A stretch of DNA of 64,000 bases from Flavobacterium hungaricum (GTDB lineage: Bacteria > Bacteroidota > Bacteroidia > Flavobacteriales > Flavobacteriaceae). Positions 1 to 9,434 of this stretch are shown here, piece by piece. Position 1 is the first letter of the stretch. Each line of letters starts with the position of its first letter. Both the position numbers and the translations under genes were made by a program. Where the stretch lies: assembly GCF_015182285.1 (NCBI RefSeq), contig NZ_PRDM01000001.1:124001-188000 (forward strand). Direction: 5' to 3'. The notes below the pieces were generated by a model. It did not search any database. It was not told where the DNA came from and worked only from the letters and a program-made list of their open reading frames with translations.

Positions 1-548
1 TTTTTTAAGACATTTTTGTCCGGGTACATTCGTCTGAGTGTATTGAGTCCGCACCAAAATGTTATTAGATATCTGCCCAGAATTTCGGGATCTGTTTGTG
101 TTTTTAAGTTTCCTTTTAATTTTTCATTTTTAATTGCCTGAGTAAACATTTGTTCGACCTCTTTTAAAATCTGAACCGCATTGGCTTCCAGATTTTCATC
201 AATAAAAGTCATTTCTACAACCGTATTGGCAATAATACAGCCTTTGAGGTGCTCATTTTCTTCCGAGGAAGCGATACTTCTAAAAAAGTCCTTAATTAAT
301 TCTAAGGGAGATTCACTTTTGCTTAATTCAGTTTTAAAAGTATCAAAAGCCAATCGTCGTTCTTCAATCGCTTTCTGGAAAACCTCTTTTTTGCCGCCTT
401 TAAAAGTATTGTAAAAACTTCCGGCTCCAGCTCCGGTTGCTTTTTGCAGATCGCTCAATGAGGTTGCACTGTATCCTTTCTGCCAAAAAACTTCTTGCGC
501 TTTTTTTACAATATTAGCGTCTTCATAGACGGTAGGTCTTCCTCTCAT
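1..548 (-). CDS. TetR-family transcriptional regulator (3' end outside window)
   Basis: Reading leftward from the ATG at 546-548, an open frame runs to the window edge without a stop (about 182 residues), so the last residues are missing. Residues about 8-50 form a TetR DNA-binding domain: an AQEVFWQKGYSATSL helix, then a helix-turn-helix ending in GAGSFYNTFKGGK. The rest is helical, as in the usual ligand-binding half. The length suggests the protein is nearly complete. It stands alone and faces away from the AraC and dehydrogenase genes next to it. TetR proteins usually repress an adjacent gene, and the short-chain dehydrogenase nearby is a possible target, but no operator was identified. 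The ligand cannot be told from sequence. Confidence 0.9.
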   Translation of the reverse strand, partial: MRGRPTVYEDANIVKKAQEVFWQKGYSATSLSDLQKATGAGAGSFYNTFKGGKKEVFQKAIEERRLAFDTFKTELSKSESPLELIKDFFRSIASSEENEHLKGCIIANTVVEMTFIDENLEANAVQILKEVEQMFTQAIKNEKLKGNLKTQTDPEILGRYLITFWCGLNTLRRMYPDKNVLK

Positions 549-627
549 TGTTTTTATTTTTGTAATGATTGATACAAAATTAAATAAAAATAAGTTTACT
601 CCAAATTTTTAAAGCAATTTTTCTTTT

Positions 628-1542
628 TTAATTAAAAGATTGTCTGAATTGCAGGGGAGTTAAATTGGTTTTCTTTTTGAAGAGTTTGCTAAAGGACTGT
701 GCATACTCGAAACCTAATGAATAAGCGATTTCATTTACGCTTAAACTTGATCCGGCAAGTAATTGTTTTGATTTTTCAATAAGATGATTCTGAATGTATT
801 GCTGAGCGCTTAGACCTGTAATGGTTCGGAGTAAATCGCTCAGATAATTGGAGGAAATATTGAGTTCCTGTGCCAAGTACTGAACCGTTGGAACGCCTTT
901 TAGAACTCCGTTTTCATGATCAAAATAGTCCAATAAAGTTTGATCAATTCTGCTTAATAAATCATGATTTGACGTTTTTCGGGTAATAAATTGGCGGCCG
1001 TAGAATCTATTAATATAATTGAGCAGTAAATCGAGATGCGAAACAATTAAATCCTGGCTGTAATGATCGATATTGTTTTTCAGTTCATCCTGCATTTGTT
1101 TTAAAAGACCAGAAATAATTACATCTTCCTTGTCAGAAAGATGTAATGCTTCGGCAATTGAATAAGAAAAAAATCCGTAATTGTGTATTGTTTTTCCTAA
1201 CGGATAATTTCGGATTAAATCTGGTTTAAAAACCAGCATAAAACCAGTTACCGGATTGTCATTGGTCTGTGTAACCGAAAACACCTGATCGGGTTTGGTC
1301 AAGGTCATCATTCCTTCATCAAAATCGTAATCACGCTGGCCGTATTTAAATTTTCCGTTAATGCCTTTTTTTAAGGTAATACAGTAAAAATCATTCGTAA
1401 AATGTTTCCAGATATCGCTGTGTTTGTAGCTCAGCAAAGCAAAATCAATTACACTCACCAAAGGATGATCTGGTTTGGTAAGTGCAAATAACTGATGCAG
1501 TTCTGAAATGCTTTTGATTTTATGTGGAAACGATTTTTTCAT
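628..1542 (-). CDS. AraC-family transcriptional regulator
   Basis: A 304-residue protein. The N-terminal ~190 residues look like a cupin-type sensing domain. Residues about 200-303 hold two helix-turn-helix motifs of the AraC type (LAQELNISSNYLSDLLR and VNEIAYSLGFEYAQSFSKLF), ending in the family's typical TPLQFRQ tail. The start is the ATG at 1540-1542. It lies 17 bp downstream of the short-chain dehydrogenase stop on the same strand, so the two are probably co-transcribed. This pairing is common in Flavobacteria, where the regulator controls the oxidoreductase. The effector is unknown. Confidence 0.93.
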   Translation of the reverse strand: MKKSFPHKIKSISELHQLFALTKPDHPLVSVIDFALLSYKHSDIWKHFTNDFYCITLKKGINGKFKYGQRDYDFDEGMMTLTKPDQVFSVTQTNDNPVTGFMLVFKPDLIRNYPLGKTIHNYGFFSYSIAEALHLSDKEDVIISGLLKQMQDELKNNIDHYSQDLIVSHLDLLLNYINRFYGRQFITRKTSNHDLLSRIDQTLLDYFDHENGVLKGVPTVQYLAQELNISSNYLSDLLRTITGLSAQQYIQNHLIEKSKQLLAGSSLSVNEIAYSLGFEYAQSFSKLFKKKTNLTPLQFRQSFN

Positions 1543-1559
1543 TGCAGCAAATTTACGAA

Positions 1560-2393
1560 TTAATCGAAATTAGTCGAGAACGAAAGCTGTTTCCACGTTT
1601 CCATTTCCTGCGCTTCATTTTTTCGGTGTTCTACAATCGAATTATAACTGTCGTTTCCTAACGGAAGATGTACGGGCGGATTTGGCAATTCAGTAACAGC
1701 AAGCAGGACTTTGGCAAGTTTCTTTGGATCTCCGGGCTGGTTTCCGTCAAAACTTTTGAGCACATTTACATGTTGTTCTACATTGTAAACAGCTATTTTA
1801 TTTTTGGCTTCCGCCAAAGTGCTGTCGCTCATAAAGCTGGTACGGAACATTCCCGGAGCGATTGCAGTAACTTTGATATGAAAAGGTTTTACTTCCTGAG
1901 CCAATGCCTCCGAAAGTCCGATGACAGCAAATTTTGCAGCGTTGTAACTTCCCGTATTGGCGTAACCGATATAGCCCATATTGGATGCGATATTTAAAAT
2001 ATGCCCTGATTTTTGCTGACGCAGAAAAGGCATTGCGTTACGGATTACGTTTACGGTTCCCAATAAATTGACGTCCATTGTTTTGCGGAATTCTTCATCA
2101 CTGATTTCTTCAATACTTCCAACCAGATAATAACCTGCATTGTTTAATACCACATCAATTTTTCCGAAAGTATCAATTACGGTCTGAATCGCATTTTTTA
2201 CTTCATCATCCTTTGTAATATCAACCTGAAGCGGAAGGAAATTTTCATTTGGATTCCCAATATTATCAATTAATTCTTTGAGATTTCTGGAAGTGGCGGC
2301 AACTTTACCGCCGTTTTTTAAAACTGCATTTACGGTTTCAAGTCCCATTCCTTTTGATGCGCCGGTAATAAACCATACTTTTTGAGTGCTCAT
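1560..2393 (-). CDS. Short-chain dehydrogenase/reductase (SDR)
   Basis: A 277-residue classical SDR enzyme using NAD(P)H. Visible motifs are the Rossmann glycine motif TGASKGMG (residues 10-17), NNAG (84-87), a serine near 137 and the catalytic pair Y150 and K154 in YNAAK. Length and layout fit a soluble cytoplasmic oxidoreductase that reduces a carbonyl or oxidises an alcohol. The substrate is not predictable. It is the first gene of a two-gene unit with the AraC regulator and is the last ordinary chromosomal gene before the inserted modules to its right. Confidence 0.93.
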   Translation of the reverse strand: MSTQKVWFITGASKGMGLETVNAVLKNGGKVAATSRNLKELIDNIGNPNENFLPLQVDITKDDEVKNAIQTVIDTFGKIDVVLNNAGYYLVGSIEEISDEEFRKTMDVNLLGTVNVIRNAMPFLRQQKSGHILNIASNMGYIGYANTGSYNAAKFAVIGLSEALAQEVKPFHIKVTAIAPGMFRTSFMSDSTLAEAKNKIAVYNVEQHVNVLKSFDGNQPGDPKKLAKVLLAVTELPNPPVHLPLGNDSYNSIVEHRKNEAQEMETWKQLSFSTNFD

Positions 2394-2644
2394 AATTTTG
2401 TATTTTAATTATAAAAGCAAAATTCAGGAAGTTATGGCTCTAAAAAGTGTTCGAATTCAGGATTTATGTGTTCAGATTAAATTGTTTTCTTTTTTAATCT
2501 TCTCTTTAAAATGGTTAAAGATGTTTAAAATTCGCCTTAGCTTTTTGTGGCAGAAAAGGTATGGAGTTCATTGGACACTGCGCCACGAATGCGCCATAAA
2601 TTTTTTGATTGTTTTTATAAATATTAAAAAGCGCTATAAAAGAC

Positions 2645-2678
2645 AAAACCCTGAAAATCTTATGATCTGCAGGGTTTT
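2645..2678. terminator. Hairpin terminator next to the first attachment site
   Basis: AAAACCCTG pairs with CAGGGTTTT across a 16-base loop. The same stem sequence recurs downstream of the intact tRNA-Ser at 17690-17721, together with a similar CAGGCTTTTTT / AGGCTTTTTT flank. This suggests the sequence left of 2747 was once the downstream flank of a tRNA-Ser gene. Confidence 0.7.
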
Positions 2679-2729
2679 CCGTTTGTTTTAGGCTTTTTTT
2701 GTAAACTTTGAAAAGTCTCTTTTTAAGCT

Positions 2730-2826
2730 TTCAGCGGAGAAAGAGGGATCAGAACCTAAACTCCGCATCCCGCTCTTATACTGCATTTCTAATATTTTTT
2801 TATGTTCTGCGCCACGATTCTGCCAC
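2730..2826. repeat. Attachment-like site A (left end of defence module)
   Basis: Left part TTTCAGCGGAGAAAGAGGGAT nearly matches the 3' end of the tRNA-Ser gene at 17780. The T-loop position is degenerate (GATCAGAAC, 2747-2755). The arm GCCACGATTCTGCCAC lies at 2811-2826, 64 bp to the right. Site A is close to identical to site B (18005-18101) over the whole ~95 bp. It is read as the attL of the module ending at the intact tRNA. Confidence 0.8.
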
Positions 2827-3015
2827 GAACTTTAAAATGTGCTAATTTAGTATGTAATACCTTGTTTGTTAATTGGTTATGATTCTGGTTTTTTTAATAT
2901 TACAAAAATACATTTTTTTATAACATAATCAATTTCTTTTGCAGTTATTTGTATTTGTGATTAATGTGAATAGATAATTTAATGCTGCTTCCGATTTTTT
3001 TATTGTATAGCAGAT

Positions 3016-3075
3016 TATATGCTTTTGAATATAAAAAAGCGTATACTTTTAAGAATATATGCTTTTGCATATAAA
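3016..3075. repeat. Direct repeat pair spaced exactly 40 bp
   Basis: TATATGCTTTTGAATATAAA at 3016-3035 recurs at 3056-3075 with one mismatch. A 40-bp period is close to four helical turns, so a protein could bind both copies on the same face of the DNA. A diverged GTATACTTTTAAG element lies between. Position near a module end suggests a recombination-factor or regulator site; this is inference. Confidence 0.6.
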
Positions 3076-3115
3076 GAGGCACACTTTTCTTAAAGTCATA
3101 TATAAAACTGCAATA

Positions 3116-3207
3116 TTTACTGCTTTAGGAGTAAAAGAGCCTTTTTTAATTTCATTTTGAATCCTCTGAATTTTCAAAATACATTTTTTACTGCTAAAGC
3201 AGTAAAA
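3116..3207. promoter_or_regulatory. Two related palindromes, candidate operators
   Basis: At 3186-3207 there is a perfect 10-bp inverted repeat (TTTTACTGCT / AGCAGTAAAA) around a 2-base centre. At 3116-3136 an imperfect version (TTTACTGCTTTAGGAGTAAA) sits 70 bp upstream. They precede the two small genes at 3512 and 3972, one of which is a helix-turn-helix protein, so autoregulation is possible. Confidence 0.6.
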
Positions 3208-3511
3208 TTATTAATACTTCAAAATTTGGAGATTTTTACCAGTGTCATAATTTTCTTAAAATAAATAATTGTATTCCAATACTTCTTTTCTACTGGAGCT
3301 TATATGCTTTAAATCTAATGTAAAAACTTAAAAGTTAAATAAATAAAAAGGTCGAGTGTGACAAATGATACAGATAATCCCATTTTCGACAATTACTTTA
3401 GCATTGTTTATAGTGAGATTTGTTTTACAGCTTGATAGCCTAAAATCATTATGGCTAATTGTTGGACAGAAACTTCTGTCGGGAAAAAATCAGAAATAAT
3501 AATTTATTTAA

Positions 3512-3928
3512 ATGACGAAAGCCAAGACCTCTGAAATTTTAGATAATTTCTTTAAGCTCGATAAGAGGGTAAAAAAGATTGAAAACTTATTGCTCTTAAA
3601 TGATTTTCAGAGTAATCAATCATCGTCTGAAAGATGTAAAAGCTCTTATAGTAAAAGTGAGCTTGCAATTCTTTTTTATATCCTAATGGATGAAGGTCTT
3701 TTATTTTTTGATCCATCTGATGTGAAAAAAAATCGAATCAGTATTCAGGAATTTCTAAGTGAAAATTTTACATATAAAAATAATGAAGGAGTTCAGAAAA
3801 AAATAACTAGAATAAGCAGACAGTTTTCTGAGTGTAAAGGTTATACTTATAAAGAGAAACAGATTAAATTTTTAGATGATTTGATTGGAATATTAATGGA
3901 GAGGAAAAGAAAGCTTGAGAACTGGTAG
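3512..3928 (+). CDS. Small protein, possibly RteC-like
   Basis: A 138-residue protein starting at the ATG at 3512. It is charged and helical with no signal peptide. The region from about residue 48 (SELAILFYILMDEGLLFF) to the end (KFLDDLIGIL) has the general shape of the C-terminal domain of RteC, a regulator of excision in Bacteroides conjugative transposons, but the similarity is by eye and weak. It is followed 43 bp later by a helix-turn-helix gene. That pairing is common at the ends of Bacteroidetes mobile elements. A role in controlling the module is inference. Confidence 0.6.
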   Translation: MTKAKTSEILDNFFKLDKRVKKIENLLLLNDFQSNQSSSERCKSSYSKSELAILFYILMDEGLLFFDPSDVKKNRISIQEFLSENFTYKNNEGVQKKITRISRQFSECKGYTYKEKQIKFLDDLIGILMERKRKLENW

Positions 3929-3971
3929 GCCGAGGATTAGAAAATTTATAACATTAACGAATAATTCAATT

Positions 3972-4253
3972 ATGACAAAGAAGGAAAAGAGAGAGGCTTT
4001 TATAATGGAGATTAAAAATATTATAGATCCTTTAATGCTAAAACTGGAAGTGATCGATTCAAAAATCAGTAAAGGGAAAACCTTGAGACCTGCCTATTAC
4101 AGAAATGAAGATTTAAAAAAGATATTTGGGCTGTCTAATAATACTATTATAAAATACAGGCAGACTGGGATTCTTCCGTATACCAAATTGGGAGATATAT
4201 TTCTATACGACAGTGTAAAGATTGAGGAAATTCTACGTGAGAATAGTATTTGA
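3972..4253 (+). CDS. Helix-turn-helix (HTH_17/excisionase-like) protein
   Basis: A 93-residue protein. The first ATG in frame is at 3972 (MTKKEKREAF); the longer frame starting at 3915 would need a TTG and overlap the previous gene. The C-terminal ~45 residues (YRNEDLKKIFGLSNNTIIKYRQTG, then LGDIFLYDSVKIEEIL) match the short winged helix domain of the MerR/excisionase type found in many Bacteroidetes mobile elements. A short helical segment precedes it. It probably binds DNA near the module end, either as a regulator or as a recombination directionality factor. The palindromes at 3116-3207 are plausible targets. Confidence 0.75.
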   Translation: MTKKEKREAFIMEIKNIIDPLMLKLEVIDSKISKGKTLRPAYYRNEDLKKIFGLSNNTIIKYRQTGILPYTKLGDIFLYDSVKIEEILRENSI

Positions 4254-4423
4254 ATGAATCTTTTTTTTAACAATGATATAGATTAGCAGGCTTTCTTTTC
4301 TGGAGTCTTGATTCTACAAGAAATAATAATAATATGGATATAAACAGAATTAATATGCTTCAGATCTGCATCTGGAGTTTATTAAAAACAAAGAATTTAT
4401 GACGGATAAAAGATGATAATCTG

Positions 4424-5665
4424 TTAAGGAGATTTTAATTTAATAAACCAATTGATAATTTCCTCTCCCATTTTCTCATTTAAATTCTTTCCATCTGTTT
4501 TGAAAATTGAAATTTTTGCTAAACCACATGTATGTTTTGAATCGTCTCCTTCAAATTTTTTAAATCCTTTAAAATTTGATTTATTTGAAGGATAAAGTAA
4601 CATTGCCTTTGTGGATTCCCAATAATCATTGTAGACATACATTTGACGTAAATCATGAGTAGATGGTTTACTATAGTCTATGTTTTTCCACTTGGTATCA
4701 ATTATAAATTTTTCATTGCCTTTTTTAATAACAATATCCGGACGAATTGTAATCCCATTCCAAAGAACTTTTGAATCCTGACTAAGAATGGTTAGATCAT
4801 TAGAGGCTTGTTTCAGCCGAATTAGGATATATTCCTCCCAAAGAGAATTCATATCAAATAATAATGCGAGCATACGTTCAGATCCGCTGGAAACACTTGG
4901 AGCATAATTCAAAATAATTAACCTTGCTATTGCTAAAGCATTTTCATATGGAGCAGTTTTTCTAGATTTGGGAATTTTAGCAAAAGTAGATTCATTGGCT
5001 TTTATGGTTTTTACTTCCGGAAAATCCAATTGCACTGTTTTGCATTTGCTGTATAAATAATTTCCTTTAGAACATTCTTCTACAATAGATAATGCTTGTG
5101 AAAGTATTTGATGAAGCAAATGATCCTTATCATACACTTGGTGTGTGGTGTAAAATCGTTCTTTGTGAACAAGATTTTTGCTAATATGTCCCGAAAATTC
5201 CAGTTTTCCTTTTAAGGCTTTTACATTATTGGTTTCCTTATAATATTGTTTAATTAAACCTTGGTGAATTAGTAATTGAACTTCATTTAAAAACCACTCG
5301 AAGTAAATATCAAGCAGATGAATGTTTTGTTTATTTACGTTTGCTTCGCCTACTTTCTGTATCTTAAGTTTCTTAGTTACTCGAAGCATTTCAATTAAAA
5401 CATTTTGCCAAACGTTTTCGTCTTCATTGTTATTGTCAATTTTGGGTAAAATTTCAATTGTAAGGCCATCAACTTGAATAACTCCAACAAATTGCTTTAA
5501 TTTTAACCCTTTGTGAATTACAGTAAAGTATTTATTATCGTGTAATTCATTTAATTTAACTAGCGCGCTAAAATGTTTTTCCTTAAAAGACACGTTTTTA
5601 TAAACCCTTCCATAATGGAGGGTATTGTGTTCAAAAACTTGTATTCTGGGAGTTCTATTATTCAT
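4424..5665 (-). CDS. mcrC: McrC, nuclease subunit of the type IV system McrBC
   Basis: A 413-residue McrC-family protein. It carries the N-terminal domain that contacts McrB (IEILPKI near residue 75) and a C-terminal PD-(D/E)xK nuclease, with the acidic residue in RPDIV near 310 and the IDTKWK signature near 323-328. Together with McrB it cuts DNA containing modified cytosine. The start ATG at 5663-5665 overlaps the end of mcrB by 8 bp, so translation is coupled. It is the last gene of the defence cluster. Length is slightly longer than E. coli McrC, which is normal for this branch. Confidence 0.93.
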   Translation of the reverse strand: MNNRTPRIQVFEHNTLHYGRVYKNVSFKEKHFSALVKLNELHDNKYFTVIHKGLKLKQFVGVIQVDGLTIEILPKIDNNNEDENVWQNVLIEMLRVTKKLKIQKVGEANVNKQNIHLLDIYFEWFLNEVQLLIHQGLIKQYYKETNNVKALKGKLEFSGHISKNLVHKERFYTTHQVYDKDHLLHQILSQALSIVEECSKGNYLYSKCKTVQLDFPEVKTIKANESTFAKIPKSRKTAPYENALAIARLIILNYAPSVSSGSERMLALLFDMNSLWEEYILIRLKQASNDLTILSQDSKVLWNGITIRPDIVIKKGNEKFIIDTKWKNIDYSKPSTHDLRQMYVYNDYWESTKAMLLYPSNKSNFKGFKKFEGDDSKHTCGLAKISIFKTDGKNLNEKMGEEIINWFIKLKSP

Positions 5666-8186
5666 TTTTATTTAAAAGTAACTCTATCGCTTCTTCAATA
5701 TCTTCAATATCATTAATTAATTCAAACTGTTTTGCTATTTCAGGTTGACCCAAACCTTCAACAAAAGCAAATTGAACATTTTTATTCTCTTTTACCTTAA
5801 CAAAACCTTGACCTAAAATCAGTGCTATTTTTTCGTAATCGTGATAAAAGTACTCTTGTAGCAACGGAATAATACAATTTTGAAAAACCGCAGTTAATTC
5901 TTCAGTATCGTTACTGTTGACTTTCAAAAAATAAGAATGACCGATGGTATGATCTCGATCAAGTAATATTTCAATCCTTTGATTAATAGTTCCTAAAACT
6001 TCATCTAAAGTAAATCCATCAAATGAAATTTCTTCCAATAATTCAGGTTCCGGCATTACTTCTTCAAATGAAAAACGACGTCTTAGTGCAGTATCTAAAG
6101 CTTCAATACTTCTGTCTGCCGTATTCATTGTTCCAATTATATAAACATTGGAGGGAACTCCAAATTTTTCTTTACTGTATGGTAAAGTTACTTCTATAGC
6201 TTCTTCTTTTCCTAAACGTTTGTCTTCTTCAATCAATGTAATTAGTTCTCCAAAAATTTGAGAAACATTACCACGATTAATTTCATCAATGATTAATATA
6301 TATGGTTTCACTTCTTTTTTACTAATTTCCTCTTTACTCAATAAATCAAATTGTTCTTTAACCTCTTCGAAAGATAACTCATCATAATCATAATGAAGCA
6401 TTTCAATCACTCCTTTGTTTGCTGTAACAAACTCATAGAATTTTTTATAGACTGCAAAAAGTTCGCAATGGATATGACCTATGAGCGGATGCAGTTCTGT
6501 TTTAAGATTTTTAATTTTAGAAGGGTCAATTTCTTCTAATAATACCTTTTTTAATTTCTCTTTACTAACTGTAAAAACATTAGCACCTTCAGCTTCTTTT
6601 TTGTTATTACTCCAAACATATTTTACTTGGATTGAAGTTTTACTTGCCTCAACAAGCATAATTTCAACACCTGTTTTTGTCGTAAATGTTCCCTCTTTTT
6701 TTCCTTCCAAAGGTTTTATACTTTCTACAAAATCATTATAAAGCGTATCAAAACTATTTGTTTCTACATTTACATCTTCCTTTCTAATGTATTCGACCAA
6801 TGCTTTTTTTACCAAAGATTTAAAAACACCATCTTCTACAGCATAAGTAACATTTTCATTTTTTGTATGTGGTTTTATTCCTTCTATGAAATCTTCATAA
6901 GACATACTTTGATGAAAAGTAGTAAAAACGATTTGTTCCTTTTTAATAAAACTTTCAAATCTATCTTTTAATTCCTTTCGACTCTTAAAATCTAAATCTT
7001 CATGGTTTTCAGGATCAAGTATAAATAATGCTTCATTAATCGTACTATAAGTCTTTCCTGTTCCTGGTGGCCCATATAAAATTTGATTTAACTTCATATT
7101 CAGATTCTTATTTTTGGTTGCATTATCTTCTTGAATTTCATTATTTTCAAAATACTGATTCAAGAATTTGATATAATTTTTGTTTCCTAAAATTGCTCTT
7201 GGTCGGTCATTGCTTTTATCTTTACTATATTTTGAAAAACTAGCAGATTTATTATAGATATTAGCTTTAATGACTTCTATTTGCCTTTTATAGTTTTTAA
7301 TTTCTATAACAAATAACTCAGTATTGAAATCATTTTTATAAACCTCTTCATATTGATTTATTTCTGAGTTTAAGCGATCTAAATTTGAACTAAATTGTTG
7401 AGAGAAATAATTAGTGGTTTTGCCATCGTTTTCTACAAACCATTTAACAAATTTTTCCTTTACATTTATTTTGTCCAATTGAGTTTTTATTTTACGAATT
7501 GTATCTCCCAAGTTTTCTTCAAGATAAAGAAGTGCAGTTTCAATTTTGTTTAAAAGATCTGGATCATCATAAGAGAATTTGTCTTTATAGCTAATGCTTA
7601 CACCTGGCCGATGTTTATCATTCAGATAAGTATTAGTTGGTAAAATATCTTTTAGCTTATCAAAGTAGTTTTTTTTGAGTTTATCTTCAAAATGAATTTC
7701 GACTGATATTTTTTTTATATTATTTTCAATATTATCAGCTCTTTCTATTATTTCATAATGACAATTATAATCACCAATTATATTTGCTGAATCAGAAATC
7801 CATACCCATTTAGCTTTGGGTTTATGTTCACTGATTGTAAAATCTCGAGTTATTGAAGTACTATTTTTTAGTTGATTCTTTAAAGGAATTATAAGGCTAA
7901 TAAAATTCGTAATAGAAGGTAATTTATTTTTTGACTTGGTTATTATCGTGAATCCTTCGTTTTCTAATAATTGGAAAGCTGGTGTATCGAGACCTCCTGC
8001 AAAATTATTAGGATCAAGTTCTGTTCCGGTTGCAAAACGATTGGCTATACTAATTACTAGTTTTGGAGGATAAAACTTATTCTCATATATTAAATCATAT
8101 GTGCTTGATTGCCTGCTCGCCGGAATGCCATTTTCATCAATTTCTTTAATTGCCGATAGTATATGTTGCTTTGTAATTTCGTTCAT
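5658..8186 (-). CDS. mcrB: McrB-type AAA+ GTPase, motor subunit of type IV restriction
   Basis: About 842 residues from the ATG at 8184-8186 (a TTG two codons earlier is less likely). The N-terminus (to ~85) has the YPPKLVISIANRFATG segment seen in front of several McrB-like and HNH restriction proteins. A substrate-reading domain of the DUF3578 sort follows (about 90-230). The AAA+ module has Walker A GPPGTGKT (about 371-378), Walker B ILIIDEINRGN and the McrB hallmark MNTADRS (about 685-691). It translocates DNA and recruits McrC. The unusual N-terminal recognition half means the modified base recognised may differ from E. coli McrB. Confidence 0.93.
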   Translation of the reverse strand: MNEITKQHILSAIKEIDENGIPASRQSSTYDLIYENKFYPPKLVISIANRFATGTELDPNNFAGGLDTPAFQLLENEGFTIITKSKNKLPSITNFISLIIPLKNQLKNSTSITRDFTISEHKPKAKWVWISDSANIIGDYNCHYEIIERADNIENNIKKISVEIHFEDKLKKNYFDKLKDILPTNTYLNDKHRPGVSISYKDKFSYDDPDLLNKIETALLYLEENLGDTIRKIKTQLDKINVKEKFVKWFVENDGKTTNYFSQQFSSNLDRLNSEINQYEEVYKNDFNTELFVIEIKNYKRQIEVIKANIYNKSASFSKYSKDKSNDRPRAILGNKNYIKFLNQYFENNEIQEDNATKNKNLNMKLNQILYGPPGTGKTYSTINEALFILDPENHEDLDFKSRKELKDRFESFIKKEQIVFTTFHQSMSYEDFIEGIKPHTKNENVTYAVEDGVFKSLVKKALVEYIRKEDVNVETNSFDTLYNDFVESIKPLEGKKEGTFTTKTGVEIMLVEASKTSIQVKYVWSNNKKEAEGANVFTVSKEKLKKVLLEEIDPSKIKNLKTELHPLIGHIHCELFAVYKKFYEFVTANKGVIEMLHYDYDELSFEEVKEQFDLLSKEEISKKEVKPYILIIDEINRGNVSQIFGELITLIEEDKRLGKEEAIEVTLPYSKEKFGVPSNVYIIGTMNTADRSIEALDTALRRRFSFEEVMPEPELLEEISFDGFTLDEVLGTINQRIEILLDRDHTIGHSYFLKVNSNDTEELTAVFQNCIIPLLQEYFYHDYEKIALILGQGFVKVKENKNVQFAFVEGLGQPEIAKQFELINDIEDIEEAIELLLNKNE

Positions 8187-8375
8187 AAGCAAATTAAAAT
8201 TTTTAAGAGAGTTACAAAAGGGATATAATATAATTTACTTTTCTATAGCTCTTATATGTGGCATTATCTAAGTCTCATCATAATCTTTATGAATATTTTT
8301 TCAATCTCCTATTGAAAAGTACTTAGAAATAGAGTCTCATAAATTACTTCAAATATTTGATGCGTATTAAATGTT

Positions 8376-9434
8376 TTATTCTTGAATTAGTTGAAAAGTA
8401 TCGATTTGAAGCAATACATCTCTCATTAATTTCCCTTGTGGTTTCATTAGAATTAATTTTGATTCAATAGGAATATTTTGCAATAACGCATCTCTATAAT
8501 CAAATCCAAATTCTGGACTATTGATATAATTTTGGTAATTTACATATAATTGAATGAATTTATTAACTTCATCAAGGTGTATTTGTTGATACCGTTCCTG
8601 TAATTTAAAATCTCTACTATTAAAATCATCCAATCCTGAAATGTTTTCTAAAATAATATTTTCTGTAGAGGCATTAAGGAAAAAATCTTGATCAATATTA
8701 AATTTATAGATCTCATTAAATGATTTAACATAAGGATGTGAATGTGTATTTAATAAAAATACCTTGTCTCCTTTTTCGGAAGCATTACAAGAATGACATG
8801 ACGGGACAAGGTTATAAAAAGAAATTGCAAAAAATGGATTTTGTGATTTAGAAAAAAAATGATCTAAATCCAAATAAGCTCTTAAAGTTACGTCCTCATC
8901 TGCTCCACTTATATCAATGATGTTAATACGTGTATCATTGCAGTAGGGGCATGTAATATTTTCGTAGCCTGTCTTAAGCATTAATGCTCTGCAAAAAGGT
9001 GATTTGCGAAAATTATCGTAATTAAACAAATCTTCTAATAGAACCTTTCCGAATGAGGTTTGCCTATATCCTCCGTTATAAGAATAATAAAAATCATCTG
9101 CGTTTAAAATAGCTAAAATTTCCTCTCGAAGATTATTTAACTCTTCTGGCCTTGATATGATAATGCTTTTTAGTTTAGCACATTCATTTTCATTTAAATA
9201 CGTAAAAAAATCTTTTTGGTTGCCTAAAGTAACCTGGTTATTGTTAGCTACATTAATTAAATAATCATACTCATCAGTTCTTTCAATTAGCTTCTCTAAC
9301 TTTTTTATTAAAGAGTTTTCGCGATATTCGCCATCTACTTTCGTCTTGTTTAATTCATTCCACATTTCTAAAGCTAATGAGTCTAAATATTCATCTGAAT
9401 CAGGACGGTCTAAATGTTGTTGAATTTTAATCAT
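8376..9434 (-). CDS. HNH endonuclease, Septu PtuB-like partner
   Basis: A 352-residue protein with one HNH nuclease centre: C162-x2-C165, the metal-binding DLDH (H192), then C213-x2-C216 followed by N217. The two CxxC pairs form a structural zinc knuckle around the active site. The N-terminal 150 residues are helical and may bind the ATPase. It overlaps the upstream ATPase gene by 8 bp. An ATPase followed by an HNH protein is the arrangement of the Septu anti-phage system (PtuA-PtuB), also used by some retrons. Here it lies directly downstream of hsdS, so it may be a nuclease arm attached to the restriction system. Assignment to Septu is by architecture. Confidence 0.85.
   Translation of the reverse strand: MIKIQQHLDRPDSDEYLDSLALEMWNELNKTKVDGEYRENSLIKKLEKLIERTDEYDYLINVANNNQVTLGNQKDFFTYLNENECAKLKSIIISRPEELNNLREEILAILNADDFYYSYNGGYRQTSFGKVLLEDLFNYDNFRKSPFCRALMLKTGYENITCPYCNDTRINIIDISGADEDVTLRAYLDLDHFFSKSQNPFFAISFYNLVPSCHSCNASEKGDKVFLLNTHSHPYVKSFNEIYKFNIDQDFFLNASTENIILENISGLDDFNSRDFKLQERYQQIHLDEVNKFIQLYVNYQNYINSPEFGFDYRDALLQNIPIESKLILMKPQGKLMRDVLLQIDTFQLIQE

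Larger units (their letters stand above)
2394..3511. other. Gene-poor left border of the first inserted module
   Basis: No convincing protein gene lies here. It holds a hairpin terminator (2645-2678), the first attachment-like site (2747-2826), a 20-bp direct repeat spaced 40 bp apart, and two palindromes just before the small regulatory genes. There is also an arm-like half site near 2582-2596 (GCCACGAATGCGCCA) with no TTCGAAC partner 64 bp to its left, perhaps a decayed copy. The open frame at 2386-2691 on the plus strand has no family features and runs through the terminator. Confidence 0.6.

Noticed and set aside
2386..2691. Plus-strand open frame of 101 codons
   Set aside because: Runs through a terminator hairpin, overlaps the dehydrogenase start and has no family features.
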